This document shows positions 25,231-32,842 of a stretch of 64,000 nucleotides of DNA, in pieces. Source of the DNA: Anaeromyxobacter sp. GTDB taxonomy: Bacteria > Myxococcota > Myxococcia > Myxococcales > Anaeromyxobacteraceae. Where the stretch lies: NCBI GenBank assembly GCA_016718565.1, contig JADKCZ010000001.1, forward strand, positions 372,001 to 436,000, in the 5' to 3' direction. The notes below the pieces were generated by a model. It made no database searches. It was given only the letters and a program-made list of their open reading frames with translations, and was not told the DNA's origin. The stretch's first letter is position 1, and each line of letters opens with the position of its first letter. The translations under genes and the position numbers were made by a program.

Positions 25231-26232
25231 TCAGAGCCGGGTGGCGTAGCCGACCACCAGCGCCGCCCGGTAGGCCTCCAGCCCCTCCGACCCCTGCTGG
25301 TCGGCGGCCTCGTTGAGGCTGGTGGCCAGGGCCCGCTTGACGCCCAGGCCCACCGAGAGCGCGCCGAAGGTGGCCCGCGCGCCGAGCTGGCCGTAGAGGA
25401 TGGTGCCGCCGGAGGCCCGCAGGGCCACGCCGTCCTCCCGATCGCGCTGCAGGTCGAGCACCGAGAGCTCGGGCACCAGGTCGAGGCGGCTCCGCCCGGA
25501 GGCCCAGGCCCGCCAGGCCAGCGCCGCGTTGACCCGCGTCTCGGCGCCGAACCGGTAGGAGAGTCCGGCGCTCCCGTAGCGCTGGTCGAAGAAGCCCTGG
25601 AGGTTGGCCTCGACGAGCAGCGTGAGATCGGGGGCCAGCTGCTTCAAGGCCGTGAGGCCGAGGGCCGGGCTGGGGCCGTTGAACCCGGTCTGCATGTCCG
25701 GGGCGTAGAGCTCGCCCGCGTCGTCGCGGTGGGTGGTCGGCCCGAGGGGCAGGGAGACCGAGGCCCAGACGCCGAAGTGCCAGTCCTCCAGCTCGTCCAG
25801 GCTCTCCTTCTCGGGGGTCAGCCTGAGCCCCTCGTCCCACTTCACGCTGCCGCTGAGCATCAGGTTGGTGTCGCCGGGCCCGGAGTTGGTGCCGACCCCG
25901 TCCTGCGCCTTCCAGTTGTAGGGCTGGAAGACGAAGGCCGAGAGCCACGGACGCAGGCCGTAGCCCGCGGCCAGGGTGTTGAAGGAGGCGTACCGCTTCT
26001 GGTCGGTGAAGCCGGACCGCTGGCGGAACGAGGCGTACTCGCTCTTGGCCAGGGCGAAGACCGTGCCCTGGCCGAGCGGCAGCGGCGAGGTGGTGTCGAG
26101 GGCCGCGCCGGGCCCCTCGGCGCCGATGGCGCTGACCGCGGCGGTGCCGTGGTGCGCCAGGGCGGGCGCCGCGGCGAGCGCTGCGAGCAGCAGGGCGGTG
26201 AGGTGGCGCAGGCGGGCGGGGAGGGTCTTCAC
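25231..26232 (-). CDS. Putative outer-membrane beta-barrel in the nickel operon
   Basis: Protein of 333 residues with a signal peptide (LTALLLAALAAAPALA, cut before HHG), then alternating hydrophobic/polar strands with aromatic girdles (LSAFVFQPYNWKAQD, FGVWASVSLPLGP, FDQRYGSAGLSYRFGAE), ending YRAALVVGYATRL. This fits an outer-membrane channel of the MetA-pathway/transporter type. The GTG start at 26230-26232 overlaps the stop of the preceding NikL-like gene by four bases, and its own stop is two bases from the cbiM ATG, so it belongs to the operon. I infer that it admits nickel or its chelate through the outer membrane; nothing in the sequence proves this. Confidence 0.72.
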   Translation of the reverse strand: MKTLPARLRHLTALLLAALAAAPALAHHGTAAVSAIGAEGPGAALDTTSPLPLGQGTVFALAKSEYASFRQRSGFTDQKRYASFNTLAAGYGLRPWLSAFVFQPYNWKAQDGVGTNSGPGDTNLMLSGSVKWDEGLRLTPEKESLDELEDWHFGVWASVSLPLGPTTHRDDAGELYAPDMQTGFNGPSPALGLTALKQLAPDLTLLVEANLQGFFDQRYGSAGLSYRFGAETRVNAALAWRAWASGRSRLDLVPELSVLDLQRDREDGVALRASGGTILYGQLGARATFGALSVGLGVKRALATSLNEAADQQGSEGLEAYRAALVVGYATRL

Positions 26233-26720
26233 GGGGTCCGGTCCTTGCGGCGGCGGGAGAGGTAGAGCGCGGCGAAGACCGCACCGATGACGGCCAGCCC
26301 GATGAGCGGGCGCAGCACGAAGGCGGCGGTCGGCAGCCCGCCGGCGGTGGCGACCTGGCCGGCCTGCTCGCCCGGCGCCCCGGCGTCCACCAGGACGTCC
26401 AGCCCGTGGCCGGTGTCGTCGAGGACCCTGACCCGCCAGCTCCCGGGCGCGTCGGGCACGAAGGCCACCCAGCCGCCGCGGTCGGTGCGCCCCTTCTGAT
26501 GGGGGATCTTCGGGTCGGCCGGGGAGTAGACCTCGTAGGCCGTGTAGGCCAGCACCTCGCCGTCCACGTGGAAGGCCTTCACGGCGATGGCCGCGCCGCG
26601 CCGCACCTCGTGCAGCGTCTCGTGGGCCAGGGCGGGCGCGGCGGCCAGGGCCACCAGCGCGGCCAGCAGCGGGCCCACCGGCAGGGCTGGCGTCAGGGTG
26701 AAGGAGCCGCGGGCGCTCAC
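26229..26720 (-). CDS. NikL-like nickel transport accessory protein (DUF4198-like)
   Basis: Protein of 163 residues: signal sequence (LLAALVALAAAPALA), a periplasmic beta-rich domain of about 95 residues beginning HETLHEVRRGAAIAVKAFH, then a C-terminal membrane segment LIGLAVIGAVFAALYL followed by a basic tail. This two-anchor layout is that of NikL, which replaces CbiN/NikN in some nickel ECF systems. GTG 26720 overlaps the stop of the upstream gene by four bases. Histidines at the mature N-terminus may bind metal. Confidence 0.75.
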   Translation of the reverse strand: MSARGSFTLTPALPVGPLLAALVALAAAPALAHETLHEVRRGAAIAVKAFHVDGEVLAYTAYEVYSPADPKIPHQKGRTDRGGWVAFVPDAPGSWRVRVLDDTGHGLDVLVDAGAPGEQAGQVATAGGLPTAAFVLRPLIGLAVIGAVFAALYLSRRRKDRTP

Positions 26721-27409
26721 CGCGCCACCTCGAAGCTGAGCGACGCCTCCAGCACCACCGCGTCGGCCTCCGGCGTGGCCACCTGCTGGCGCAGCGTGGC
26801 GCTGATGGTCTCGACGCCGGCGCTGCGCACCCTGACGCGCGCCTCGCCGGCGCTGTCGGTCTCGGCGAGCGGCTTGTGGTCGATGGCCACGGTGGCGTTG
26901 GCCGCGGGCCTGCCAGCCAGGAGGAGGCGGACGGTGACCTTGTCGCCGAGGTGGGCCTTCGAGAGGTCGCTCACGGCCACCAGCTCGAGCTCGTCCCCGA
27001 GGGCGGCGCCGGCGCTCGGCGAGGCCGGGTCGACCCACTTGGCGTACTGGCGGGAGGCCCAGGCCTTGACGGCGTCGGCCACCTGGTTCCTCGGCCGGTT
27101 CACCTCGCCGTCGGGCGTGAGCGAGTAGAAGCCGCCGTCGACGGAGGCCGAGGCGGCGCCGCAGCGGGCCAGCAGCGTGACCTCCTTCGGGGCGAAGACG
27201 GCCGCCGACAGCAGGTCGCGCTGGCCCCGCTGGTCGAGGCAGCGGACCGCCTTCACCTTGGCCCGGTCGATGGCCTGCAGCTCGCCGCCGCGGTGGCCGG
27301 AGCGCAGGACCAGCGCCTCGCCGGCGCGCTCCAGCCAGAGGTCGTGGGCCGCGGCCGGCGCTGGGGCCGCGGCGGCCGCGACGACGAGGCAGAGCAGGGT
27401 GGACCGCAT
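26717..27409 (-). CDS. NikK-like periplasmic DUF4198 protein
   Basis: Secreted protein of 230 residues with a signal peptide ending PAAAHDLW, so the mature protein would begin with His-Asp; N-terminal histidines are usual in the DUF4198 nickel-associated family. The rest is a beta-sandwich-like domain with LGDKVTVRLLLAGRPAANATVAI, the fibronectin-like strand pair of that family. First gene of the five-gene nickel set. An inverted repeat and a GTGTTAC half-site lie just upstream (27434-27517), which is where NikR would be expected to act. Confidence 0.75.
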   Translation of the reverse strand: MRSTLLCLVVAAAAAPAPAAAHDLWLERAGEALVLRSGHRGGELQAIDRAKVKAVRCLDQRGQRDLLSAAVFAPKEVTLLARCGAASASVDGGFYSLTPDGEVNRPRNQVADAVKAWASRQYAKWVDPASPSAGAALGDELELVAVSDLSKAHLGDKVTVRLLLAGRPAANATVAIDHKPLAETDSAGEARVRVRSAGVETISATLRQQVATPEADAVVLEASLSFEVAR

Positions 27410-27433
27410 GGACGCTCCCGGGAGGACCGCCGT

Positions 27434-27517
27434 GGTAGCACGACGAGGCAGTCCGTGTTACCGGAGCGGCGGGCGGAGTTCAAGCGGGAATGTGACGACC
27501 GGGTGCGTCGTGCTACC
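27434..27517 (-). promoter_or_regulatory. Inverted repeat and possible NikR half-site upstream of the nickel operon
   Basis: Perfect 12-bp arms GGTAGCACGACG (27434-27445) and CGTCGTGCTACC (27506-27517) are separated by 60 bases. Between them is GTGTTAC (27455-27461), which matches the half-site I recall being described for deltaproteobacterial NikR boxes; its partner GTAACAC is not found at the expected 13-14 base spacing. The region lies 25-108 bases upstream of the first nickel-operon gene and probably contains its promoter. Function is inferred. Confidence 0.5.
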
Positions 27518-27546
27518 AGGGCCGGCGCCGGCCGCGGCCGACGCGG

Positions 27547-27593
27547 CCCCCTCACCCCGGCCCTCTCCCCCAGCAGGCTGGGGGAGAGGGAGA
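27547..27593 (+). repeat. REP-like palindrome, family 1, copy 5
   Basis: Thirteen-bp perfect stem CCCTCTCCCCCAG/CTGGGGGAGAGGG with a CAGG loop, preceded by CCCCTCACCCCGG. It is followed by TTGACCCCGACCCCGACCCC hexamer units (27599-27621), then an inverted family 2 copy. Confidence 0.92.
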
Positions 27594-27620
27594 ACAGTTG
27601 ACCCCGACCCCGACCCCGAC

Positions 27621-27664
27621 CGCTCACCCCGAGCGTAGGGCCGCAGGCCCGAAGTCGAGGGAGA
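27621..27664 (-). repeat. Dispersed repeat, family 2, copy D (inverted)
   Basis: Reverse complement of the family 2 core: CGCTCACCCCGAGCGTAGGG followed by CCGCAGGCCCGAAGTCGAGG. It ends 27 bases before the thioesterase start. Confidence 0.85.
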
Positions 27665-27690
27665 CCTCGACCTCCACCCGGCTCCGTCCC

Positions 27691-28464
27691 ATGATGCCCG
27701 CCATGCCAGCCACCGGCGCGCCCCCCGACCGCGAGATCACCCGCGCCAGCTTCGTGGTCCACTCCTTCGACGCCGACGCCTTCGGCCTCCTCACCCCGGC
27801 CGCGCTGGCCGGCTACCTGCAGGAGGCGGCCGGCCGCTCGGCCGACGCGCTCGGCTTCGGCCTGGCCGACCTGAACCGGCGCGGCCTCACCTGGGTGCTG
27901 GGGCGCCAGCGGCTGGAGCTCGACCAGCCGCTGCGCTGGGGCGAGACGCTGGAGATCGAGACCTGGCCCTCCGGCGTCGACCGGCTGGCGGCGCTGCGCA
28001 ACTACCTCCTGCGCCGCGACGGGGTGGAGGTGGGCCGCTCGCTCACCACCTGGTTCGCCCTCGACCTGCAGAGCCGGCGCCCGGTCCGCCCGGACCAGCT
28101 CCTGCCGGAGCGGTACCAGGCGCAGACCGGGCACGTGCTGCCGCTGGCCGCCCCGCCGCTGCCGGAGCTCGGCTCGCCGGAGCTGGAGCGCCGCTTCCAG
28201 GTCCGCTTCTCCGACATCGACGCCAACCTGCACGTCACCAACGCCAGCTACGTGGCCTGGGCGCTGGAGGCGGTGGACGAGGCCTGCTGGCGCGGGCAGC
28301 GGCTCAGGGCGCTCGACCTGCAGTTCCTGGCCGAGTGCCACCACGGCGCCTACGTCCGCTCGCGCTCGGCCCCCTTCGGCGAGGAGACCCGGCTGCACGC
28401 CATCGTGCGCGAGGCCGACGGCAAGGAGCTGGCGCGGGTGCGGACCACCTGGACGCCGCGCTGA
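27691..28464 (+). CDS. Acyl-ACP thioesterase (FatA/FatB-like)
   Basis: Double-hotdog thioesterase of 257 residues that would release fatty acids from acyl carrier protein. The N-terminal hotdog starts at FVVHSFDADAFGLLTPAALAGYLQEAAG. The C-terminal one has RFSDIDANLHVTNASYVAWALEAV, the DxNxHxxNxxYxxW motif holding the catalytic Asn and His, followed by FLAECHHG with a cysteine at the usual position of the third residue. ATG codons at 27691, 27694 and 27703 are all possible starts; the sequence upstream is repeat DNA. Convergent with the HIT gene. Confidence 0.85.
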   Translation: MMPAMPATGAPPDREITRASFVVHSFDADAFGLLTPAALAGYLQEAAGRSADALGFGLADLNRRGLTWVLGRQRLELDQPLRWGETLEIETWPSGVDRLAALRNYLLRRDGVEVGRSLTTWFALDLQSRRPVRPDQLLPERYQAQTGHVLPLAAPPLPELGSPELERRFQVRFSDIDANLHVTNASYVAWALEAVDEACWRGQRLRALDLQFLAECHHGAYVRSRSAPFGEETRLHAIVREADGKELARVRTTWTPR

Positions 28465-28555
28465 GGGCCGGCCCGCCGGGCCCGAGACGACCGGGCAGGA
28501 CCCGGGAGCGCCCCGTTCGCCCCGCCCGCTGCCTTCCCGCCCTCCGCCTCCCCGC

Positions 28556-28900
28556 CTACCCCGGCGGCCAGCCCAGCTTGCGCCCGCCCAGCACGTGCAG
28601 GTGCAGGTGGAAGACCGTCTGGCCGGCGTCGGCGTTGGCGTTCAGGACGGCGCGCCAGCCGGACGCGGCGAACCCCCGCTCCCTGGCCACGGCGCCGGCC
28701 ACGCGGAGCAGCTTGCCCATGAGGGCGTCGTGCTCCGGGCCCAGGTCGTTCATGGTGGGCACGTGGGCGCGCGGGATGACCAGCACGTGCATGGGGGCCT
28801 GCGGGTTCAGGTCCTGGAAGGCCACCACCTCGTCGTCCTGGTGGACCAGCGTGGCCGGGATCTTCCCGGAGGCGATCTTGCAGAAGAGGCAGTCGGACAT
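28556..28900 (-). CDS. HIT family nucleotide-binding protein
   Basis: Small cytoplasmic protein of 114 residues with the histidine triad TVFHLHLHVLGG near the C-terminus and a CLFCKIASG start, the classic HinT/PKCI layout; the two cysteines may hold zinc. Such proteins hydrolyse purine nucleoside phosphoramidates and adenylated amino acids. ATG at 28898-28900 is chosen because homologues begin at this point. Confidence 0.92.
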   Translation of the reverse strand: MSDCLFCKIASGKIPATLVHQDDEVVAFQDLNPQAPMHVLVIPRAHVPTMNDLGPEHDALMGKLLRVAGAVARERGFAASGWRAVLNANADAGQTVFHLHLHVLGGRKLGWPPG

Positions 28901-29015
28901 GGTCCGGCAGTCTATCCACAGGACCGCGCCGGGTGCAGCACCGACCACCGCCCCCGGCCTCACCACGCGGGGGGCCCGCCTCCGCGCGGGGCGTCCGGGG
29001 CGCGGGGCCCGCGGC

Positions 29016-29459
29016 CTACCGCGCCGTGTCGAGCAGGATGGTCACCGGCCCGTCGTTGACCAGCTCCACCTGCATGGTGGCGCGGAACACCCCGGTGGCC
29101 ACCGGCAGCCCCTTGGCCGCCAGGGCGTCGCAGAACCGCTGGTAGAGCGCGTTCCCCTGCTCGGGCGGGGCGGCCTCCAGGAAGCTCGGCCGGTTGCCCT
29201 TGCGGGCGTCACCCAGCAGGGTGAACTGCGAGACCACCAGCACCCCGCCGCCCACCTCCGCCAGCGCCAGGTTCAGCTTGCCCTCGGCGTCCTCGAAGAT
29301 GCGCAGGGCCGCCACCTTGTCGGCCAGCGCCGCCGCCTCGGCCTCGCCGTCGCCGCGGGCCACCCCCAGCAGCACCAGGAAGCCCCGCTCCACCGCGCCG
29401 ACGACCACCCCGTCGACGCGCACCTCGGCTCGGCTGACCCGCTGGACCACGGCGCGCAT
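29016..29459 (-). CDS. dtd: D-aminoacyl-tRNA deacylase
   Basis: Protein of 147 residues, the usual length for Dtd, which removes D-amino acids and glycine mischarged on tRNA and so protects translation. MRAVVQRVSRAEVRV at the start, SQFTLLGDARKGNRPSF (substrate-site SQFTL) and NDGPVTILLDT (the NxGPVT loop) are diagnostic. It is divergent from astA with 27 bases between the starts, so their promoters overlap. Confidence 0.95.
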   Translation of the reverse strand: MRAVVQRVSRAEVRVDGVVVGAVERGFLVLLGVARGDGEAEAAALADKVAALRIFEDAEGKLNLALAEVGGGVLVVSQFTLLGDARKGNRPSFLEAAPPEQGNALYQRFCDALAAKGLPVATGVFRATMQVELVNDGPVTILLDTAR

Positions 29460-29486
29460 GCGGGCGGCATGATACTCCTTCGGCCC

Positions 29487-30524
29487 ATGCTGCTCCTCAG
29501 GGACGCGCAGCCCTCCGACCTGCCCTCCCTGCGCCGGCTGGCCCGGGTGCTCGACACGGTGAACCTGCCGGACGACCCCCGGGCGCTGGGGCAGATCCTG
29601 GCCCGCTCGCGCCAGAGCTTCGCGGGGCGGCTCCCGGCGCTGTCGCGCCAGTACCTCTTCGTGGCCGAGGACCCGCGCCGCCGCGCCGTGGTGGGCACCT
29701 CCATGGTCATCGCGCAGCACGGCACCCGCGAGTCGCCCTGCACCTTCTTCGACGTGTCCGAGCGGGAGCACTACTCCTCCACCCTGGACCGCCACTTCCG
29801 CCACCCGGTCCTCTCGCTCGGCTACCACTTCGACGGCCCCACCGAGATCGGCGGCCTGGTGGTGGCGCCGCGCCACCGCGGCTCGAGGGAGCAGCCGGGC
29901 AAGCAGCTGTCCCACGTGCGCTTCCTCTACATGGCCATCCACCCCGAGCGGTTCCGCGAGGTGGTGCTGGCCGAGCTCATGCCGCCGCTCACCGCCGACG
30001 GGCGCAGCGCCTTCTGGGAGGCCTTCGGGCGGCGCTTCACCGGCCTGGACTACCAGGAGGCCGACAAGCGCTCGCGCGAGAACAAGGAGTTCATCCAGCA
30101 GCTCTTCCCGCCGGGCGGGGTCTACGCCTCGCTCCTGCCGCAGGGGGTGCAGCGCCAGCTCGGCACGGTGGGGCCGGCCACCCGGCCGGCGGAGCGGCTG
30201 CTCCGGCGGCTGGGCTTCCGCTACGTCAACCGCGTCGACCCCTTCGACGGCGGCCCGCACTACGAGGCCAGGCTGCGCGACGTGACGCTGGTGCGGGCCC
30301 ACCGGGCCGCGCCGCTCTCGCCCCGGCCGCTCGGCGACCGCGCCGACGGCGGCGAGGGGCCGGAGGTGCTGGTGGCCCGCCTGCCGGCCCGCGGGCCCAC
30401 CCACCTGCGCGCGGTGCGCACCCGGGCGCGGCTGGTGGCCGGGCGGCTCCACCTGCCGGCGGCGGCGCGCGACCTCCTGGGCGCCCGGCCCGGCGAGCTG
30501 CTCCACCTGACGCCGTTCGAGTGA
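29487..30524 (+). CDS. astA: Arginine N-succinyltransferase-like protein
   Basis: Acyltransferase of 345 residues and GNAT-like fold. The AstA signature segments GPTEIGGLVVAPRHRG, LSHVRFLYMAIHPERF and the paired strands after TFFDVSEREHYSSTLDRHF are present. AstA starts the ammonia-producing arginine succinyltransferase catabolic pathway, but none of astB, astC, astD or astE is in this window. ATG 29487 gives the family length; an ATG further upstream is possible but the extra residues are not conserved-looking. A GTG start for the next gene lies four bases after its stop. Confidence 0.87.
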   Translation: MLLLRDAQPSDLPSLRRLARVLDTVNLPDDPRALGQILARSRQSFAGRLPALSRQYLFVAEDPRRRAVVGTSMVIAQHGTRESPCTFFDVSEREHYSSTLDRHFRHPVLSLGYHFDGPTEIGGLVVAPRHRGSREQPGKQLSHVRFLYMAIHPERFREVVLAELMPPLTADGRSAFWEAFGRRFTGLDYQEADKRSRENKEFIQQLFPPGGVYASLLPQGVQRQLGTVGPATRPAERLLRRLGFRYVNRVDPFDGGPHYEARLRDVTLVRAHRAAPLSPRPLGDRADGGEGPEVLVARLPARGPTHLRAVRTRARLVAGRLHLPAAARDLLGARPGELLHLTPFE

Positions 30525-30527
30525 CGC

Positions 30528-32021
30528 GTGCACACCCCTTCCGGCCCCAGACCTCCGCCGGCCAGCCCGCACTTTGCTGGGCCAGGGGCTGGGCCAGGGG
30601 CTGGGCCAGGGGCCGGGCCAGGGGCCGGGCCAGGGGCCGGGCCGGGCGCCGGGCCGGGCGCCGGGCCGGCGCGGCGCCCCCCGCTCCTCGAGCGGCTCGG
30701 CCTGCACCGCCCCGAGCTGCGGGCCTGGGCGCTCTACGACTGGGCCAACTCGGCCTTCGTCTGCGTGGTGGTGACGGCGGTCTTCCCCATCTACTTCGCC
30801 ACCGTGGCGGCGCGCGGCCTGGCGCCGGCGGCCGCCACCGCCGCCTACGGGCTGGCCACCACCGTGGGGCTGGTGCTGGTGGCGGTGGCCTCGCCGCTGC
30901 TGGGGGCGCTGGCCGACGCCGGCGCCCTGAAGAAGCGGCTGCTGGCGGCCGGCGTGGCGCTCGGCGCCGGGGCCACCGCCGGCCTGTTCCTGGTGGGCCC
31001 GGGCGACTGGCGGCTGGCGGCGGCGCTCTTCGTGCTCGCCAACGTCGGGCTGAGCGCCAGCTTCGTCTTCTACGACTCGCTCCTGCCGCACGTGGCGCGG
31101 CCAGAGGAGGTGGACCGGGTCTCCTCGGCCGGCTACGCGCTCGGCTACCTGGGCGGCGGCCTGCTGCTGGCGGTGGTGCTGGCCTGGATCCTCCGGCCCG
31201 ACCTCGTCGGCCTGCCGTCCGGCCCCGGGCTCTCGGACGCCGACGCCACCCTGCCCACCCGCCTCGGCTTCCTGGCGGTGGCGCTCTGGTGGGTGGCCTT
31301 CTCCATCCCGCTGCTGCGCCGGGTGCGGGAGCCGCCCGCCGCCTCAGGCGCCCCGGCCGGGCACCCGCTGCGCGCCGCCCTGGGGCAGCTGGGCCGGACC
31401 GGCCAGGCGCTGCGCCGCCACCCGCAGGCGGCCCGGCTCCTGGCGGCCTTCCTGGTCTACAACGACGGCATCGGCACCATCATCCGCATGGCCACGGTGT
31501 ACGGCACCGAGCTCGGCATCTCGCGCGGGGCCCTCATCGGCGCCATCCTGCTGGTGCAGTTCCTGGGCATCCCCTTCGCCTTCCTGTTCGGCGGGCTGGC
31601 CGGGCGCATCGGGGCCAAGCGCAGCGTGCTCCTGGCGCTCGGCGTCTACGCGCTCATCTCGGTGGTGGGGTACTTCATGACCAGCGCCGCCCACTTCTTC
31701 GCCCTGGCGGCGCTGGTGGCGGTGGTGCAGGGCGGGGCGCAGGCGCTGTCGCGTTCGCTCTTCGCCTCGCTGGTGCCGCGGCGCCGCTCCGGCGAGTTCT
31801 TCGGCTTCTTCTCGGTGATGGAGAAGGTGGCCGGCATCTTCGGCCCCGGGCTCTTCACCGTGGCGGTCTGGCTGACCGGCTCGTCGCGCGCCGCCATCCT
31901 CTCGGTGATCGTGTTCTTCGCGGCGGGGGCGCTCCTGCTGGTTGGCGTGGACGTGGAGGCCGGGCAGCGCGCGGCGCGCCAGGCGGACGCCGAGGGAGAG
32001 GCCTCCGGGGCGGCGGGGTAG
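30528..32021 (+). CDS. MFS transporter, UMF1 (Atg22-like) family
   Basis: Integral membrane protein of 497 residues with about twelve helices. RAWALYDWANSAFVCVV after the N-terminus is the UMF1/Atg22 hallmark, and the interhelix loop KKRLLAAGVALGAG follows the usual MFS order. Substrate unknown; relatives export amino acids or unknown small molecules. Residues about 17-48 are a GPGA repeat produced by a 12-bp tandem array (30577-30668), which has no counterpart in the family. GTG start at 30528, four bases after astA, so the two are probably co-transcribed. Confidence 0.88.
   Translation: MHTPSGPRPPPASPHFAGPGAGPGAGPGAGPGAGPGAGPGAGPGAGPARRPPLLERLGLHRPELRAWALYDWANSAFVCVVVTAVFPIYFATVAARGLAPAAATAAYGLATTVGLVLVAVASPLLGALADAGALKKRLLAAGVALGAGATAGLFLVGPGDWRLAAALFVLANVGLSASFVFYDSLLPHVARPEEVDRVSSAGYALGYLGGGLLLAVVLAWILRPDLVGLPSGPGLSDADATLPTRLGFLAVALWWVAFSIPLLRRVREPPAASGAPAGHPLRAALGQLGRTGQALRRHPQAARLLAAFLVYNDGIGTIIRMATVYGTELGISRGALIGAILLVQFLGIPFAFLFGGLAGRIGAKRSVLLALGVYALISVVGYFMTSAAHFFALAALVAVVQGGAQALSRSLFASLVPRRRSGEFFGFFSVMEKVAGIFGPGLFTVAVWLTGSSRAAILSVIVFFAAGALLLVGVDVEAGQRAARQADAEGEASGAAG
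30577..30668 (+). repeat. 12-bp tandem array encoding GPGA repeats
   Basis: About seven units of CTGGGCCAGGGG, drifting to CCGGGCCAGGGG and CGGGCGCC, inside the 5' end of the UMF1 transporter gene. The unit is a multiple of three, so slippage preserves the frame. Confidence 0.9.
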
Positions 32022-32080
32022 CGGGGGGCCGGATCCCACCCGGCCCGAGGCCCTTGGCCCCGCGCCCGACGAGGGGCGCC

Positions 32081-32713
32081 TCAGCGACGCAGCAGCCCCA
32101 CCAGGCGCGCCTCCACCGCCGGCCACTCGGCCTCCAGGATGGAGAACTGCGCCGTGTCGCGCGCCCCGCCGTCGGCCGCCGGCGAGTGGGCCCGCAGCAC
32201 CCCGTCGAGGCGGGCGCCGAGCCGTCCGATGGCGGCGCGCGAGCGGGCGTTGCGGGCGTCGGTCTTGAGCGTGAGCCGGCGCACCGCCAGCCCGGTGAAG
32301 GCGTGGCGCAGCATGAGGAGCTTGGCCTCGGTGTTGGCGCCGCTGCGCTGCGCCGGGCGCGAGAGCCAGGTCCAGCCGATCTCGACCGCGTCGAGCGGGC
32401 GCGGGTCGGGCGGCGGCGCCGGCCAGTCCCAGCGCTCCAGGGTGCCGAAGCGGGTGGCGCCGAGCACCCGCCCGTCCAGGGCCGAGCAGGTGGCGAACGG
32501 CAGGGCCCGCCCGTCGGCGGCCAGGGCCAGGGCGTCGTCCAGCCAGCGCGCCATGGCGGCGCGGTCGCGCGGCACGATGGTGAAGGGGAAGGCCTCGGCC
32601 GGGTCGGCGGTGGCGGCGGCGAGGAGCCCGTCGAGGTGGGCCGGCGAGAGTGGCTCGAGCCGGACCAGGTGACCGGCCAGGGTGGGGCAGGCGAGCGGGC
32701 CGGGGAGGGGCAT
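32081..32713 (-). CDS. GNAT acetyltransferase, RimL-like
   Basis: Protein of 210 residues with a GNAT fold of the RimJ/RimL type: the N-terminal strand LVRLEPLSPAHLDGLLAAA, then EIGWTWLSRPAQRSGANTEAKLLMLRHAF with the acetyl-CoA pyrophosphate loop in the usual RGxG-type position (here RSGANT), and LKTDARNARSRAAIGRLGARLDGVLR, the typical Asn-containing C-terminal part. The acceptor (protein N-terminus, sugar or drug) is unknown. Confidence 0.85.
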   Translation of the reverse strand: MPLPGPLACPTLAGHLVRLEPLSPAHLDGLLAAATADPAEAFPFTIVPRDRAAMARWLDDALALAADGRALPFATCSALDGRVLGATRFGTLERWDWPAPPPDPRPLDAVEIGWTWLSRPAQRSGANTEAKLLMLRHAFTGLAVRRLTLKTDARNARSRAAIGRLGARLDGVLRAHSPAADGGARDTAQFSILEAEWPAVEARLVGLLRR

Positions 32714-32842
32714 GGCCAGGTTCTATGCCACCCGCGCGGCGGGCGCGACGCCCGGGGCCCGGGCGCGCCGGCGCCAGGCTGGCCGCGGCCCGGGCGCCAG
32801 GCCGATGGCCCCCGCGTCCGTCCCCGTGCCAGGCTCCTCGCC

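Noticed and set aside
27410..27690. Cobalamin or nickel riboswitch upstream of the nickel operon
   Set aside because: I see no cobalamin box or conserved riboswitch core. The region is largely dispersed repeats and one inverted repeat.
30577..30668. CRISPR-like repeat
   Set aside because: Twelve-base units with no spacers, inside an open reading frame with normal codons around it.
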